Shown in pieces: positions 21,772 through 32,330 of a stretch of DNA of 64,000 nt. Source of the stretch: Arcobacter sp. (GTDB lineage: Bacteria > Campylobacterota > Campylobacteria > Campylobacterales > Arcobacteraceae). The stretch spans positions 1-64,000 of the forward strand of contig NYWO01000108.1 of the NCBI GenBank assembly GCA_002685075.1, written 5' to 3'. The number at the start of each line of letters is the position of its first letter. Position 1 is the stretch's first letter. The notes beneath the pieces were generated by a model. The model ran no database searches and had not been told where the DNA came from. It worked only from the letters and a program-made list of their open reading frames with translations. The position numbers were made by a program, and so were the translations under genes.

Positions 21772-23763
21772 ATGTTAGTTGCAGATAATCCATTATTGAA
21801 TATACTTATTCCAAAAGATAATAAAGCTCTTAAAACTGTACTTAAAGAAGCTGATACAAAAACACTTCAACAAATGCCGCAGAATAAATCTAGCTCTGCT
21901 AGTGAAGTATTAAAAAATTTATTTGATCAAGTAAAAAGTGGAGGTAAATCAAACTCAACAATTGAGAATATGATAAAAAACTCTTCTTTATTTAAAGATT
22001 TAGGCTCTTTCTCAAAATCAACAACAACACTTTTAAATCAAATAGATTCAAATAGTAATCTTGCTAAATTCAAGCCATTATTAGAAAACTTTTTAAAAGA
22101 TATAAAAAATCTAGATGCAAATAGTTTAAAAGAACAATTAGGAAAATCAGGAGTATTTCTTGAATCAAAGATTGCTCAAAACACCCAAAAAGGAACAACT
22201 TTAAATGCAGGACTTGATAAACTATTAAATCAAATTCAAAATATTATAAAAGATGTAAATTCTCCTCAATCTAAACAAATTAGTGATTTAATTACAAAAT
22301 TAGTAGAACCAAATAGTCAAACATCAAATACAAATCAAGTATCAAATATGAAAAGTTTAGTTTCACTATTACAAAACCTAAGCACATCCTTAGCAGATAA
22401 AGGAACACAAAATTTATCCAACTTAACGAATCAATTAAACTCTTTAGTAAACAAAGGTTCACTTATTGAATCAAAAATTCAAAATACTCAAGTACAAAAC
22501 TCTCTAGTTTTAGAAAGTAAAAATACATTAAGTATACAAACTAAAGACCTATTAGTGCAAATTAAAAATGAAGTTTTAAGTAATAATCCTCAAAATCAAA
22601 CAAAAAATCTTTTATCTCAAATTGATTCCTTGATTAATAGCAATGATTTATTTGCAAAAAATGATAAATTAATTGAGCCTAAAGCCCTACTTAATCAACT
22701 AATAAATTCTAATGATATTAAAAATGCAGCAAATACAAATAGTAATATTTCAACACTTGTTTTAAATCTAAAAAATATTGCTAATGAAATTACAAATTTA
22801 GAACAAAAAGTATTAAATTCCCAAACAATAGTAAATGATAAAAGTTCATTGATTGATAACTTAAAACAAAACTTAGGACAATTAAAAACTGAGTTATCTA
22901 ATTTGCCAAATATAGATAATAAAACTTTAAATCAAGTAATTTCAAAACTAGAAAACATTCAAACACTTTTTACAAAACTAGAAAACCCAGTTTCTAATTT
23001 ACAAACAAATATTGCAAACAATATAAGTACTTTTACAAATAATTTCACTTCAAACCTATCAACTTTATTAATGTCATTAAAAGAGGACATTACTAACTTA
23101 TCATCAAATCAAAATAACTCTAATATACAAAACAATTTATTAAAAGTTATAGATAAAATTGAAAATATTTTAAGAGAGAATATTGCAACTGTAAATCTAG
23201 GCCAAAATCCAGCAAAAAACGAAACAAGTCAAATTTCAAATGATATGAAATCTGTTTTATTGCAAATGCAAGATGACTTAGCTTCAAAAACAGATGCAAA
23301 ATCACAAGAAATGTTTAAACAAGTTGATAAAATGTTAACGCAAATAGATTATCATCAACTTCTATCACATACAGGAAACTCAAATAATGTATATGTTCCT
23401 TTTTTATGGGATATGCTTGAAGATGGCTCTATAAATATGAAAAAAGTTGATGAAGAGAAGTTTTATTGTCAGATTAACCTAACACTAAAAGATTTTGGAA
23501 AAGTTGACTTAATGCTAGCTATGTATGACAAAAATAAAATTGATTTAACTATTCATGCACAAAGAGAACATTTTAAAGTAGCTGTAAAAGATAATCTTAA
23601 AAACTTGAAAAAAGCTCTAAATGATGTAGATTTAATCCCAGTAAATATTAAACTATTAGACTTAAAAGAAGAAAGTGAAAAAACACAAGTAGAGAAAAGA
23701 ACTGATGCATTTGTAAATCCTTATAATAATCAAAATACAACAAGTGTTGATATAAGAGCTTAA
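21772..23763 (+). CDS. fliK: Flagellar hook-length control protein FliK-like
   Basis: Long Asn/Ser/Gln/Leu-rich N-terminal region, then Flg_hook-like C-terminal domain (YCQINLTLKDFGKVDLMLAMYDKNKIDLTIHAQREHFKVAVKDNLKNLKKAL). Confidence 0.75.
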   Translation: MLVADNPLLNILIPKDNKALKTVLKEADTKTLQQMPQNKSSSASEVLKNLFDQVKSGGKSNSTIENMIKNSSLFKDLGSFSKSTTTLLNQIDSNSNLAKFKPLLENFLKDIKNLDANSLKEQLGKSGVFLESKIAQNTQKGTTLNAGLDKLLNQIQNIIKDVNSPQSKQISDLITKLVEPNSQTSNTNQVSNMKSLVSLLQNLSTSLADKGTQNLSNLTNQLNSLVNKGSLIESKIQNTQVQNSLVLESKNTLSIQTKDLLVQIKNEVLSNNPQNQTKNLLSQIDSLINSNDLFAKNDKLIEPKALLNQLINSNDIKNAANTNSNISTLVLNLKNIANEITNLEQKVLNSQTIVNDKSSLIDNLKQNLGQLKTELSNLPNIDNKTLNQVISKLENIQTLFTKLENPVSNLQTNIANNISTFTNNFTSNLSTLLMSLKEDITNLSSNQNNSNIQNNLLKVIDKIENILRENIATVNLGQNPAKNETSQISNDMKSVLLQMQDDLASKTDAKSQEMFKQVDKMLTQIDYHQLLSHTGNSNNVYVPFLWDMLEDGSINMKKVDEEKFYCQINLTLKDFGKVDLMLAMYDKNKIDLTIHAQREHFKVAVKDNLKNLKKALNDVDLIPVNIKLLDLKEESEKTQVEKRTDAFVNPYNNQNTTSVDIRA

Positions 23764-23764
23764 T

Positions 23765-24091
23765 ATGGAAGATAAAAATATAGAACAAACTCAAGCCCCA
23801 GTTGTAAAAGCAGTCGCATTAAAATATGATATGGAAAAAGACAGTGCTCCAAGTCTTGTAGCTAAAGGAAAGGGAGAAACAGCTTCAAATATCATAAAAC
23901 TTGCAAATGAACATGATATTCCAATTAAAAAAGATGAAGATTTAGTTGAACTTTTATCTCAAATTGATATTGAAAAAGAAATACCTGGAAGTATGTACAA
24001 AGCAGTTGCTGAAATATTCTCTTTTATATATGACTTGTCTAATAAAAATAAAAAATTTAAAGATAGTTATGAAGAGAAAAAATTAAAGTAG
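23765..24091 (+). CDS. FlhB C-terminal-domain homologue (FlhX-like)
   Basis: AVALKYDMEKDSAPSLVAKGKGETASNIIKLANEHDIPIKKDEDLVELLSQIDIEKEIPGSMYKAVAEIFSFIY matches the FlhB cytoplasmic domain. Confidence 0.88.
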   Translation: MEDKNIEQTQAPVVKAVALKYDMEKDSAPSLVAKGKGETASNIIKLANEHDIPIKKDEDLVELLSQIDIEKEIPGSMYKAVAEIFSFIYDLSNKNKKFKDSYEEKKLK

Positions 24092-24155
24092 ATTGATATG
24101 AATATAAGAAATTATATAATATAATCGCGATAAACTAAAAGAAGTATTATATTTT

Positions 24156-24596
24156 ATGGCTCGAAACAATTTAGATAATCCTATTTTTCTATTTACATTA
24201 TTATTAGTAATTATAACTATAAATACGATATCTTCTATACATTTTTTATTAATTATGATTGCAGGTATTACTTTTATCTCTTTTTATGTATGTCTTAAAA
24301 GAAAATATCTTTATTCACTTTTTTTTATTGTTTTAACATTTATTTTTATAGAAATAAACTCAGGTTTAAGGCCCTTGTCTTTGACTTTATTATCACTATT
24401 TATTTATATATTTATTATCCCAAATATTGATAGAATGATGTCTTTTAGTAAGTTAAACGAATATATTTATATATTAATTTTTTACCTTGGTGTTTTTTTA
24501 ATATGGGTTATGACAATTGGAATGGCGGATAGTTTTATTGCAATAATATTTGTAAACATCATTATTGACTTATTATTTTTTGGAGTATTTATTTGA
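24156..24596 (+). CDS. Integral membrane protein, possibly MreD-like
   Basis: Multiple TM segments; overlaps PBP2 start by 4 nt, as mreD commonly precedes mrdA. Confidence 0.6.
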   Translation: MARNNLDNPIFLFTLLLVIITINTISSIHFLLIMIAGITFISFYVCLKRKYLYSLFFIVLTFIFIEINSGLRPLSLTLLSLFIYIFIIPNIDRMMSFSKLNEYIYILIFYLGVFLIWVMTIGMADSFIAIIFVNIIIDLLFFGVFI

Positions 24597-26371
24597 TTAA
24601 TAGATTAAACATTATATTTTTATTCATTTTTGTAATTATGATAACTCTACTTTCGAGAGTATACTTTTTAAGTATAAAATCAAATACATATTATGAAGAA
24701 TTATCAAAAAGAAATTATATTAGTAGAGTTAAGAAAATTCCTGTTAGAGGGATTATTGAAGATAGAAATGGAAAGAAACTAGCTGTAAATCAGATGGGAT
24801 TTTCGATTTTAATCAAGCCGCATTTAAACTCAAAAAAGAACAAAGACAAACTTGAAAAAGCTATTGATTTAATAATTGAACATTTTCCTGATTTTGAAAA
24901 GAAAAAACTATTAAGAGCATACAATAGAGAAAATTCTGCCTATAATCATGACTATGTAAAAGTAGTTAATTATATTCCGTATGAAGAGTTTTTTCCTAAA
25001 TACACTCTATTTGCTTCAAAAAGTAATATGAAAATAGAATCAGCTGTAAAAAGATTTTATCCTTATAGAAAAGCAGCTTCTCATGTAATTGGTTATGTAG
25101 GTAAAGCCTCAAGATTAGACATTTTAAAAAATGAACTTTCAGCTCATAATGGAATAATTGGTAAAAATGGCTTAGAAAAATTTTATAATGATAAATTACA
25201 AGGTGAGATTGGTTACAAAGATATAAAAGTAAATGCTTTAAATCAAGAAATTGCTGTTATTGATGAAAAAGAGCCTTCTATTGATAATAGTATTAAAATA
25301 TCATTAGATATTGAACTTCAAAAATATATTCAAGAACTATTTGGTAAAAAAAGTGGTGCAATAATTGTAATGGATGCAAATAATGGTGAAATATTATCAG
25401 CAGCTTCAATGCCTGAATTTGACAATAATATTTTTGCTTCTGGTATTTCTGTAAAAGAGTGGAATGCTATGAGGAATGACCTTAGTCATCCATTTACAAA
25501 TAAACTAGTAAATGGGTTATATCCTCCTGGATCTATTATAAAAATGGGTGTTGCATTATCATTCCTAGAAAATGGTATAGATGAAAATTACACAGTTAAC
25601 TGTTCTGGTTCCATTAGAATTGGAAATAGAAACTTTAGATGTTGGAAAAGATTTGGACATGGAAAAGTAGACTTTAGAAAAGCAATTAGAGAGAGTTGTG
25701 ATGACTTCTTTTATAATGGAAGTCTTAGAGTTGGAATAAATAAAATATCTAAAACATTAGATAAATTTGGTTTTGGTAAACAAACAGGAGTTGATCAAGT
25801 AAATGAATTTTTTGGTGTTAATCCAAACAAATTATGGAAAGAAAAAAAATTCAAACAACCTTGGTATGTTGGGGAAACAGTAATTACATCTATTGGACAA
25901 GGAAATATGTTAGTAACTCCTATGCAAATGGCAAGATATACTGCTTTTATGGCTACAGGGAAACTTCCTAAACCACATTTTTATAAAGCAAATTATGAAG
26001 AACCAGAAGATTTAAATATACCAGAATCACAACTAAATATGTTAAGACGTGGAATGTATGATGTTACGCATCATCTTAAAGGGACAGCTACAAAAAATAT
26101 TAAATCTAAAGTAACAATTGCAGGAAAAACAGGAACAGCACAAGTTGTTAGTATTCCTCAATCTGAAAAAGTAAGAATGAAAGAAAGTGAATTAAAATAT
26201 TATCAAAGATCTCATGCATGGCTTACTACTTATGGTCCATATAAAAATCCTAAATATATTGTAAATGTTTTAGTTGAACATGGTGGTCATGGTGGTTCTG
26301 CAGCTGGTGAGATTGTAAGTAAAATATATGACAAGCTTTATGACATGGGATATATCAAAAGTAGAAACTAA
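24593..26371 (+). CDS. mrdA: Penicillin-binding protein 2
   Basis: VRGIIEDRNGKKLAVNQ, NGLYPPGSIIKMGVAL (SxxK), TIAGKTGTAQVV (KTG). Confidence 0.95.
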   Translation: MINRLNIIFLFIFVIMITLLSRVYFLSIKSNTYYEELSKRNYISRVKKIPVRGIIEDRNGKKLAVNQMGFSILIKPHLNSKKNKDKLEKAIDLIIEHFPDFEKKKLLRAYNRENSAYNHDYVKVVNYIPYEEFFPKYTLFASKSNMKIESAVKRFYPYRKAASHVIGYVGKASRLDILKNELSAHNGIIGKNGLEKFYNDKLQGEIGYKDIKVNALNQEIAVIDEKEPSIDNSIKISLDIELQKYIQELFGKKSGAIIVMDANNGEILSAASMPEFDNNIFASGISVKEWNAMRNDLSHPFTNKLVNGLYPPGSIIKMGVALSFLENGIDENYTVNCSGSIRIGNRNFRCWKRFGHGKVDFRKAIRESCDDFFYNGSLRVGINKISKTLDKFGFGKQTGVDQVNEFFGVNPNKLWKEKKFKQPWYVGETVITSIGQGNMLVTPMQMARYTAFMATGKLPKPHFYKANYEEPEDLNIPESQLNMLRRGMYDVTHHLKGTATKNIKSKVTIAGKTGTAQVVSIPQSEKVRMKESELKYYQRSHAWLTTYGPYKNPKYIVNVLVEHGGHGGSAAGEIVSKIYDKLYDMGYIKSRN

Positions 26372-26416
26372 CTATTTTTTTGATATTATGATTTTAATTA
26401 TTACATAGGATTATAT

Positions 26417-27145
26417 TTGAAACTTTTATTAACATTATTGCTTTTTACTGTGTACGCTTTTGCTGAAGATACAGCTCCTATTGTAAACCTTTCAGTTGCA
26501 GCACTTGATGATCCTGCACAATTTGTAAAAACAATTAATATTGCTATAATTTTAACACTATTTGTTTTAGCTCCAACGCTTATTTTAATGGTAACTTCGT
26601 TTACAAGAATTGTAATTGTCTTTTCCCTTTTAAGACAAGCTATGGGACTACAACAAACTCCTCCAACACAAATTGTAATTTCTCTTGCTTTAATTCTTAC
26701 TATATTCATTATGGAACCATATGCAAAGAAATCATGGGAAGATGGTGTTCAGCCATACATGGATGAAAAAATAGGTTATGAACTTGCCTTTGAAAGAGGA
26801 ATTAAACCTTTTAAAGAGTTTATGATTAAAAATACTAGAGAATCTGATATTGCACTATTTTACCGTATTAAAAAAGAGCCAAATCCTAAAAATATTGATG
26901 ATGTTCCTTTAACATTATTAATGCCTGCATTTATAGTAAGTGAGCTTAGAACAGCCTTTGAAATAGGCTTTTTAATCTTCTTACCATTTTTAGTAATTGA
27001 TATCATCGTTGCATCCATTTTAATGAGTCTAGGGATGATGATGTTACCACCGGTAATGATATCCTTACCTATTAAAATCATCTTCTTTATCGTAATAGAT
27101 GGATGGCAGTTGATCATAGGAAATTTAGCCCAATCCTTTAAATGA
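26417..27145 (+). CDS. fliP: Flagellar biosynthesis protein FliP (TTG start)
   Basis: SFTRIVIVFSLLRQAMGLQQTPPTQIVISLALILTIFIM, LGMMMLPPVMISLPIKIIFFIVIDGW. Confidence 0.96.
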   Translation: MKLLLTLLLFTVYAFAEDTAPIVNLSVAALDDPAQFVKTINIAIILTLFVLAPTLILMVTSFTRIVIVFSLLRQAMGLQQTPPTQIVISLALILTIFIMEPYAKKSWEDGVQPYMDEKIGYELAFERGIKPFKEFMIKNTRESDIALFYRIKKEPNPKNIDDVPLTLLMPAFIVSELRTAFEIGFLIFLPFLVIDIIVASILMSLGMMMLPPVMISLPIKIIFFIVIDGWQLIIGNLAQSFK

Positions 27146-27193
27146 TGGGCTTTTAAAGTTAATAAATAATTAAAAATTATAAAAGGACTAAAC

Positions 27194-28825
27194 TTGGCAC
27201 ATGAATTAGCAGGAAAAAAAGCACCTAAAGAAATACTTGAAAATATAGACGCATTATTAGAAGCTTATTATACTAATAAACCAGATGTAAAAGAACAAAC
27301 TCAAAAAGTAAGTTTTGGAACTTCTGGACATAGAGGAAGCTCAATAAAATCTAGTTTCAATGAAAATCATATTTTAGCAATAACTCAAGCACTTTGTGAG
27401 TATAGAAAAGAAGCTGGCATCACAGGAGTAATGCACATAGGAATAGATACTCATGTCCTATCAACACCTGCACAAATTACTGCATTACAAGTATTTCTAG
27501 CAAATGAAGTATCATGTAAAATTGCAGTAAATAAAGAGTATACACCTACTCCTGTTTTATCTTTTACTATTTTAGAATCAAATAAAAATAGTAAAATTTT
27601 AAATGATGGTGTTGTTATAACTCCTTCACATAATCCACCATCAGATGGGGGATTTAAATATAATATGCCAAATGGTGGACCAGCAGATACTGATGTAACT
27701 TCACTTATTGAAAATAGAGCAAATGAAATTCTTTTAAATGAGCTAAAAGAGGTTAAAACTATAAGTAAGGATGAAATATTTACATCTAAATTCTTAGAAT
27801 TATATGATTTTATAACACCTTATGTAAAAGCATTAGACACTATTATTGATATGGATAGTATCAAAGAGGCTAATATAAAAATTGGGGTTGATCCCTTAGG
27901 TGGTTCGGGATTAGAAGTTTACAAAAAGATAAAAGATATCTATAAAATAGAACTTGATATTGTAAATGAAAAAATAGACCCTACTTTCTCTTTTATGTCT
28001 TGTGACCATGATGGAAAAATAAGAATGGATTGTTCATCACCATACGCTATGTCTTCACTAATAGCACTAGCAGAGAAATACGATATTGCTTTTGCTAATG
28101 ATCCTGATTTTGATAGACATGGAATTGTTACAAAAAGTGTAGGACTTATGAATCCAAATCATTATTTATCAGTTGTTATTTGGTACTTATTCTCAAGTAG
28201 AAATTGGAAAGAAGATATAGCTATTGGTAAAACTTTAGTTTCAAGCTCAATGATTGATAAAGTTGTTAATTCATTAGAAAAAAAGCTTTATGAAGTTCCA
28301 GTAGGTTTCAAATGGTTTGTTGAAGGTTTATATGAAGGAACTTTAGCTTTTGGTGGAGAAGAAAGTGCTGGAGCATCATTTTTAAGAAAAGATGGAAGTG
28401 TATGGTCTACAGATAAAGATGGAATTATTTTAAATCTTTTAGCAGCTGAAATGACTTCTAAACTAAAAAAAGATCCTGGTAAAATTTATAAAGAGTTTGA
28501 AGAAAAGTTTGGAAAATCTTATTATAGAAGAGTTGATGCTCCTGCTAGTTTTGAACAAAAAGTAAAATTAAAAAACCTTAGTGTTGAAGATATTACATCT
28601 AAAACTTTAGCAAATGAAAAAATAGAAAATATTTACACAAAAGCAAGTGGAAATAATGCAAGTATTGGTGGACTTAAAGTTACTACTAAAAATGGATGGT
28701 TCGCAGCACGTCCTTCTGGAACAGAAGATATTTACAAAATATATGCTGAGAGTTTTATAGATGAAAAACATCTAGAATTACTAATTAAAGAAGCACAAGA
28801 TTTAGTTAGTAAAAGTATAGAGTAA
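27194..28825 (+). CDS. pgm: Phosphoglucomutase, alpha-D-glucose phosphate-specific (TTG start)
   Basis: VSFGTSGHRGSS, VVITPSHNPPSDGGFKYN, NDPDFDRHGI, GWFAARPSGTEDIYKIYAESF. Confidence 0.95.
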   Translation: MAHELAGKKAPKEILENIDALLEAYYTNKPDVKEQTQKVSFGTSGHRGSSIKSSFNENHILAITQALCEYRKEAGITGVMHIGIDTHVLSTPAQITALQVFLANEVSCKIAVNKEYTPTPVLSFTILESNKNSKILNDGVVITPSHNPPSDGGFKYNMPNGGPADTDVTSLIENRANEILLNELKEVKTISKDEIFTSKFLELYDFITPYVKALDTIIDMDSIKEANIKIGVDPLGGSGLEVYKKIKDIYKIELDIVNEKIDPTFSFMSCDHDGKIRMDCSSPYAMSSLIALAEKYDIAFANDPDFDRHGIVTKSVGLMNPNHYLSVVIWYLFSSRNWKEDIAIGKTLVSSSMIDKVVNSLEKKLYEVPVGFKWFVEGLYEGTLAFGGEESAGASFLRKDGSVWSTDKDGIILNLLAAEMTSKLKKDPGKIYKEFEEKFGKSYYRRVDAPASFEQKVKLKNLSVEDITSKTLANEKIENIYTKASGNNASIGGLKVTTKNGWFAARPSGTEDIYKIYAESFIDEKHLELLIKEAQDLVSKSIE

Positions 28826-28837
28826 TAAATAAATTAT

Positions 28838-28879
28838 AAAAATCTAGTCCAATTATTTATCTAATGGGCTAGATTTTTA
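28838..28879 (+). terminator. Terminator after pgm
   Basis: AAATCTAGTCC...GGGCTAGATTTTT inverted repeat. Confidence 0.7.
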
Positions 28880-28889
28880 AAAGATGAAC

Positions 28890-29312
28890 TTAAAGAAGAG
28901 AGTCAATTTTTACTTTATAATCTAAATCTTTCCCAGCTAGAGGATGATTAAAATCAACAGTTACTTCTGTTTGAGTAATCTCTTTTACAATAATTTGAGT
29001 AAGTTCACCCTCTTCATCTTCACCTTGAATTTGCATTCCAACTTTTAAATCTTTTATATTTGCAAACTCTTCAATTGGTAAAGTTTGAATTGCACTTGCA
29101 TCATATTCACCATATGCTTCAGCAGCTGGAACTCTTATACTTGCTGCTTCACCTGGTTTCATATTTATAATTCTTTTTTCAAGTCCTGCAATTACTTGTC
29201 CTACACCAAAGTTAAACTCAAAAGGCTTATTACTTCGGCTTCCATCAACTAGTTCACCATCAACTCTAACTTCAAACAAAATCTTAACTGTTTGATTTAT
29301 TTCAATAGGCAT
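28890..29312 (-). CDS. FKBP-type peptidylprolyl isomerase, SlyD-like
   Basis: FEVRVDGELVDGSRSNKPFEFNFGVGQVIAGLEKRIINMKPGEAASIRVPAAEAYGEYD, VDFNHPLAGKDLDYKV. Confidence 0.92.
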   Translation of the reverse strand: MPIEINQTVKILFEVRVDGELVDGSRSNKPFEFNFGVGQVIAGLEKRIINMKPGEAASIRVPAAEAYGEYDASAIQTLPIEEFANIKDLKVGMQIQGEDEEGELTQIIVKEITQTEVTVDFNHPLAGKDLDYKVKIDSLL

Positions 29313-29373
29313 TTATAGCCTCCTATTTTTTATTTATATAACGTATAGTATAAAATATCTACTAAATAACCCT

Positions 29374-30766
29374 TTATATATCCTCTAAAGGAAGTGTAAT
29401 TTTAAATTCTGCACCAATTAAAGTTTTGTCATTATTTTCAATTTCAATATTGCTAACTAGAATTTGTCCTTTAAACTGTTTAGTAATAATTTGATTTGTC
29501 ATATAAAGTCCAATACCAGTTCCAATTGAAGAATGTTTTGTTGTAAAGTATGGATCAAATATCTTCTCCATAATATTTAAAGGCACACCATTTCCACTAT
29601 CTTTTATACTAATTTCTAAATTTTTATCAATTATCTTACTTTCAACAAATAAAAATCTATCTTCACTATTTTCTTGGTTATATACAATTGCATCTTTTGC
29701 ATTATTAAAAATATTGATTAAAGCTTAAATAAAAAGATTTTCATTTAATAGTAACTTTGTATCTACACTTTTATTATAATATTTAATATAATTATCTTTT
29801 AATGAATCTTTTGTAAGTTCTTCTAATTTACAAAAAGCATCTTTAATATCACTTGTATCACCTCTGAAGAAATTTCTAAAATCGTCTATAGTTTTAGATA
29901 AATATTGTACTTGACTGTTTATCTTATCCATAGATTCAAAAACATCATCTTTATTTATATTAGCATTAAATTCAAGCTACATTTTTAAATAAGTAAGTAA
30001 AATGGCCTAAAGAAGCAATTTTTTGTGCATATTCTAGTTTTTTTTCTAATATCTTCTTTTTCTGATATTCTTTTTTTAATTTATTATTCCAATATATTAA
30101 ACTAAATAATGCAATTATAACGATTGACAATAAAATCATTTAAAATTGGTAATAAATCAAAATTCTCTTTTGTTATTCCCACACCTCTTTTGATTTCAAT
30201 TCATTTAATTTCTCGTTCATATGTGACTGAGGATAACAAAGTATATCTATGTCACCTTTTATTAAAGAAGAAAGAGCTATAGCTAAATCTGAAAAAACAA
30301 TTTTTTTAGAGCTTATTTCATTTGTAATAAGTTTATTACAAGCATTTGCAGATATTACACCTACTTTATTTGTTTTTAAGTCTTCCATATTTGATATACT
30401 AAAAGTATTATGTTTCTTAAATAGTCTGATTTTAAAAGTATCTGTAGGTTGTGTGAAGTTAAATAATAATTCTCTATTCTTTGTAATTCCTACATTTGGA
30501 ACAATATCTATTTCTCCATTTTTAGCTAATTCAAATACTTCTTTCCAGGTATTAATAACTTTATATTCAAATTTAAGATTAACTTTTTTTGATATTTCTT
30601 TGAATAATTCATAAGTATAACCATTAAGTTTATTATCATCTTCAATTATATAATAAGGTTTCCAATCTTTTAAAAAAGCTACAGTATAAGTTTTAGTAGT
30701 TGAAGAAGAAAATAATGGAATAAAAAACAAAAACATACTTAAAAATAATTTTTTCATAAAAAGCAC
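29374..30766 (-). pseudogene. Degenerate sensor histidine kinase (SBP_bac_3 sensor + HisKA/HATPase remnants)
   Basis: Signal peptide + SBP_bac_3 (30173-30766), TM/linker (IIALFSLIYWNNKLKKEYQKKKILEKKLEYAQKIASLGH) in another frame, HisKA part QYLSKTIDDFRNFFRGD, then in-frame TAA before ALINIFNNAKDAI...DPYFTTKHSSIGTGIGLYMTNQI. Confidence 0.88.
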
Positions 30767-30950
30767 TTTGTAATAAGATAATATAAAGCATATCTATTAT
30801 TTGCTTTAAGTTATGTCTTTATAAATAAGCAACATTTATAATAAAAATAATGAGTTTATATATAACTTTTTTTTATGATAAATGAAAGATATTTGACTAT
30901 ATATTTTATTTACTTACTGTATAATAATACTAAAATACATTTAGGAAAAT

Positions 30951-32330
30951 ATGATTATGCATAAGATATACTTATCATTACTACTTACATCATTTACTTA
31001 TGCTCAAACAATTAATTTTAATGACGCTTTAAATCTTACTTTTAAAAATAATAAAGACTTAAAAAACCAAAAATTAAATATTGATTTAGCAAAATTAAAC
31101 GCAGAAAATGTAAATGCACTTTCTTATGGAAAACTTTCATTTGAAGAACAAGTCAATAGAACAAATCATGCAGGATATGTTTTTAACTCAAAACTTTCCT
31201 CAAGAGAGGCTAGTTTTAGTGATTTTGGTGCAATTGAATATACAGGACCAAACGCAGTAACTGTTCAACCAGAGAATCTAAACAATCCAAAAGATAGAAA
31301 TAACTTTAATACAAAACTAAATTATGATATCCCATTATTTACAGGGTTTAAACTTTCAAATCAAAAAGAGATATTAAAACTTCAACATAAGGCAAATGAA
31401 GTGAAATATAACCTAAATAAAAGACAGATATCTTATGAAGTTTTAAAAGCTTATAATAGTGCTGTAGTAGCAAAAGAGTTTATTCAAGCTTCAAAAAAAG
31501 CTAAAGAATCTATATCTTTTATAGTTAAATCAGCAAAAGCCTTTCATAAAGAAGGTTTAGTTACAAAAATCGATGTTAAACAGGCCCAAGTTCATAACTT
31601 AAATATAAATACAAAATATCTAGAAGCACAAAATAAGTTTGAACTTGCTCTTGCTTATCTTAAGTTTCTAACATCAAAAAATGAAATAAATGATGTAGAA
31701 AACTTAAAATATATAGAAATAGAAGATTCAAATTTTGATAATTTATATAAAAAAGCTTTAGAAAATGCAGATGAATTAAAAATGCAAGATATAAATAATA
31801 AGGCAAAAAAGAAAAATATAGAGATTTCAAAAGCTGATTACTATCCCACAATTTATTCCCATTTAGAATATGGTTTTAATAATGATAAATTAACACTAAA
31901 TAATCAAAAAGATTATTATAATGCAGTAATAGGACTTAAATATACTATTTTTGACAAGACAAGAGATATAGAAAAACAAAAGAGTCAAATAGAATATAAA
32001 AAATCTCTTTTAGATTATGAGAAATTACAAGAAGCAATTAAATTAGAATTAAAAAAATCACTTCTTGATTTAAATTCAAAAGAAAAAATTTTGAAAGAAA
32101 AAAAAGAAACACTTGTTTTAGCAAATGATATTTATAAACAATCACAGCTTATGTATAAAAACCACTTAATAGCAATAATAGACTTATTAGCTCAAGAAGC
32201 AAGTTTAAGAAATACACAAGCTGAACTAATAGTTGCAAAATATGAAAAGTCTTTAGCCCTTGCTAAAATAAATCTTATAAGTGGAAATAGCTTTGTAAAA
32301 AACAACACAACTTTAAAGGTAATAAAATGA
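30951..32330 (+). CDS. TolC-family outer membrane efflux protein
   Basis: Signal peptide, INFNDALNLTFKNNKDLKNQKLNIDLAKLN, long coiled-coil repeats; first gene of the efflux operon. Confidence 0.88.
   Translation: MIMHKIYLSLLLTSFTYAQTINFNDALNLTFKNNKDLKNQKLNIDLAKLNAENVNALSYGKLSFEEQVNRTNHAGYVFNSKLSSREASFSDFGAIEYTGPNAVTVQPENLNNPKDRNNFNTKLNYDIPLFTGFKLSNQKEILKLQHKANEVKYNLNKRQISYEVLKAYNSAVVAKEFIQASKKAKESISFIVKSAKAFHKEGLVTKIDVKQAQVHNLNINTKYLEAQNKFELALAYLKFLTSKNEINDVENLKYIEIEDSNFDNLYKKALENADELKMQDINNKAKKKNIEISKADYYPTIYSHLEYGFNNDKLTLNNQKDYYNAVIGLKYTIFDKTRDIEKQKSQIEYKKSLLDYEKLQEAIKLELKKSLLDLNSKEKILKEKKETLVLANDIYKQSQLMYKNHLIAIIDLLAQEASLRNTQAELIVAKYEKSLALAKINLISGNSFVKNNTTLKVIK

Noticed and set aside
21772-23200. 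Asn/Gln/Ser/Leu-rich repeats suggestive of an adhesin or repeat toxin
   Set aside because: Followed by a Flg_hook-like C-terminal domain and an FlhB-C homologue; low-complexity N-terminal halves are normal for FliK.
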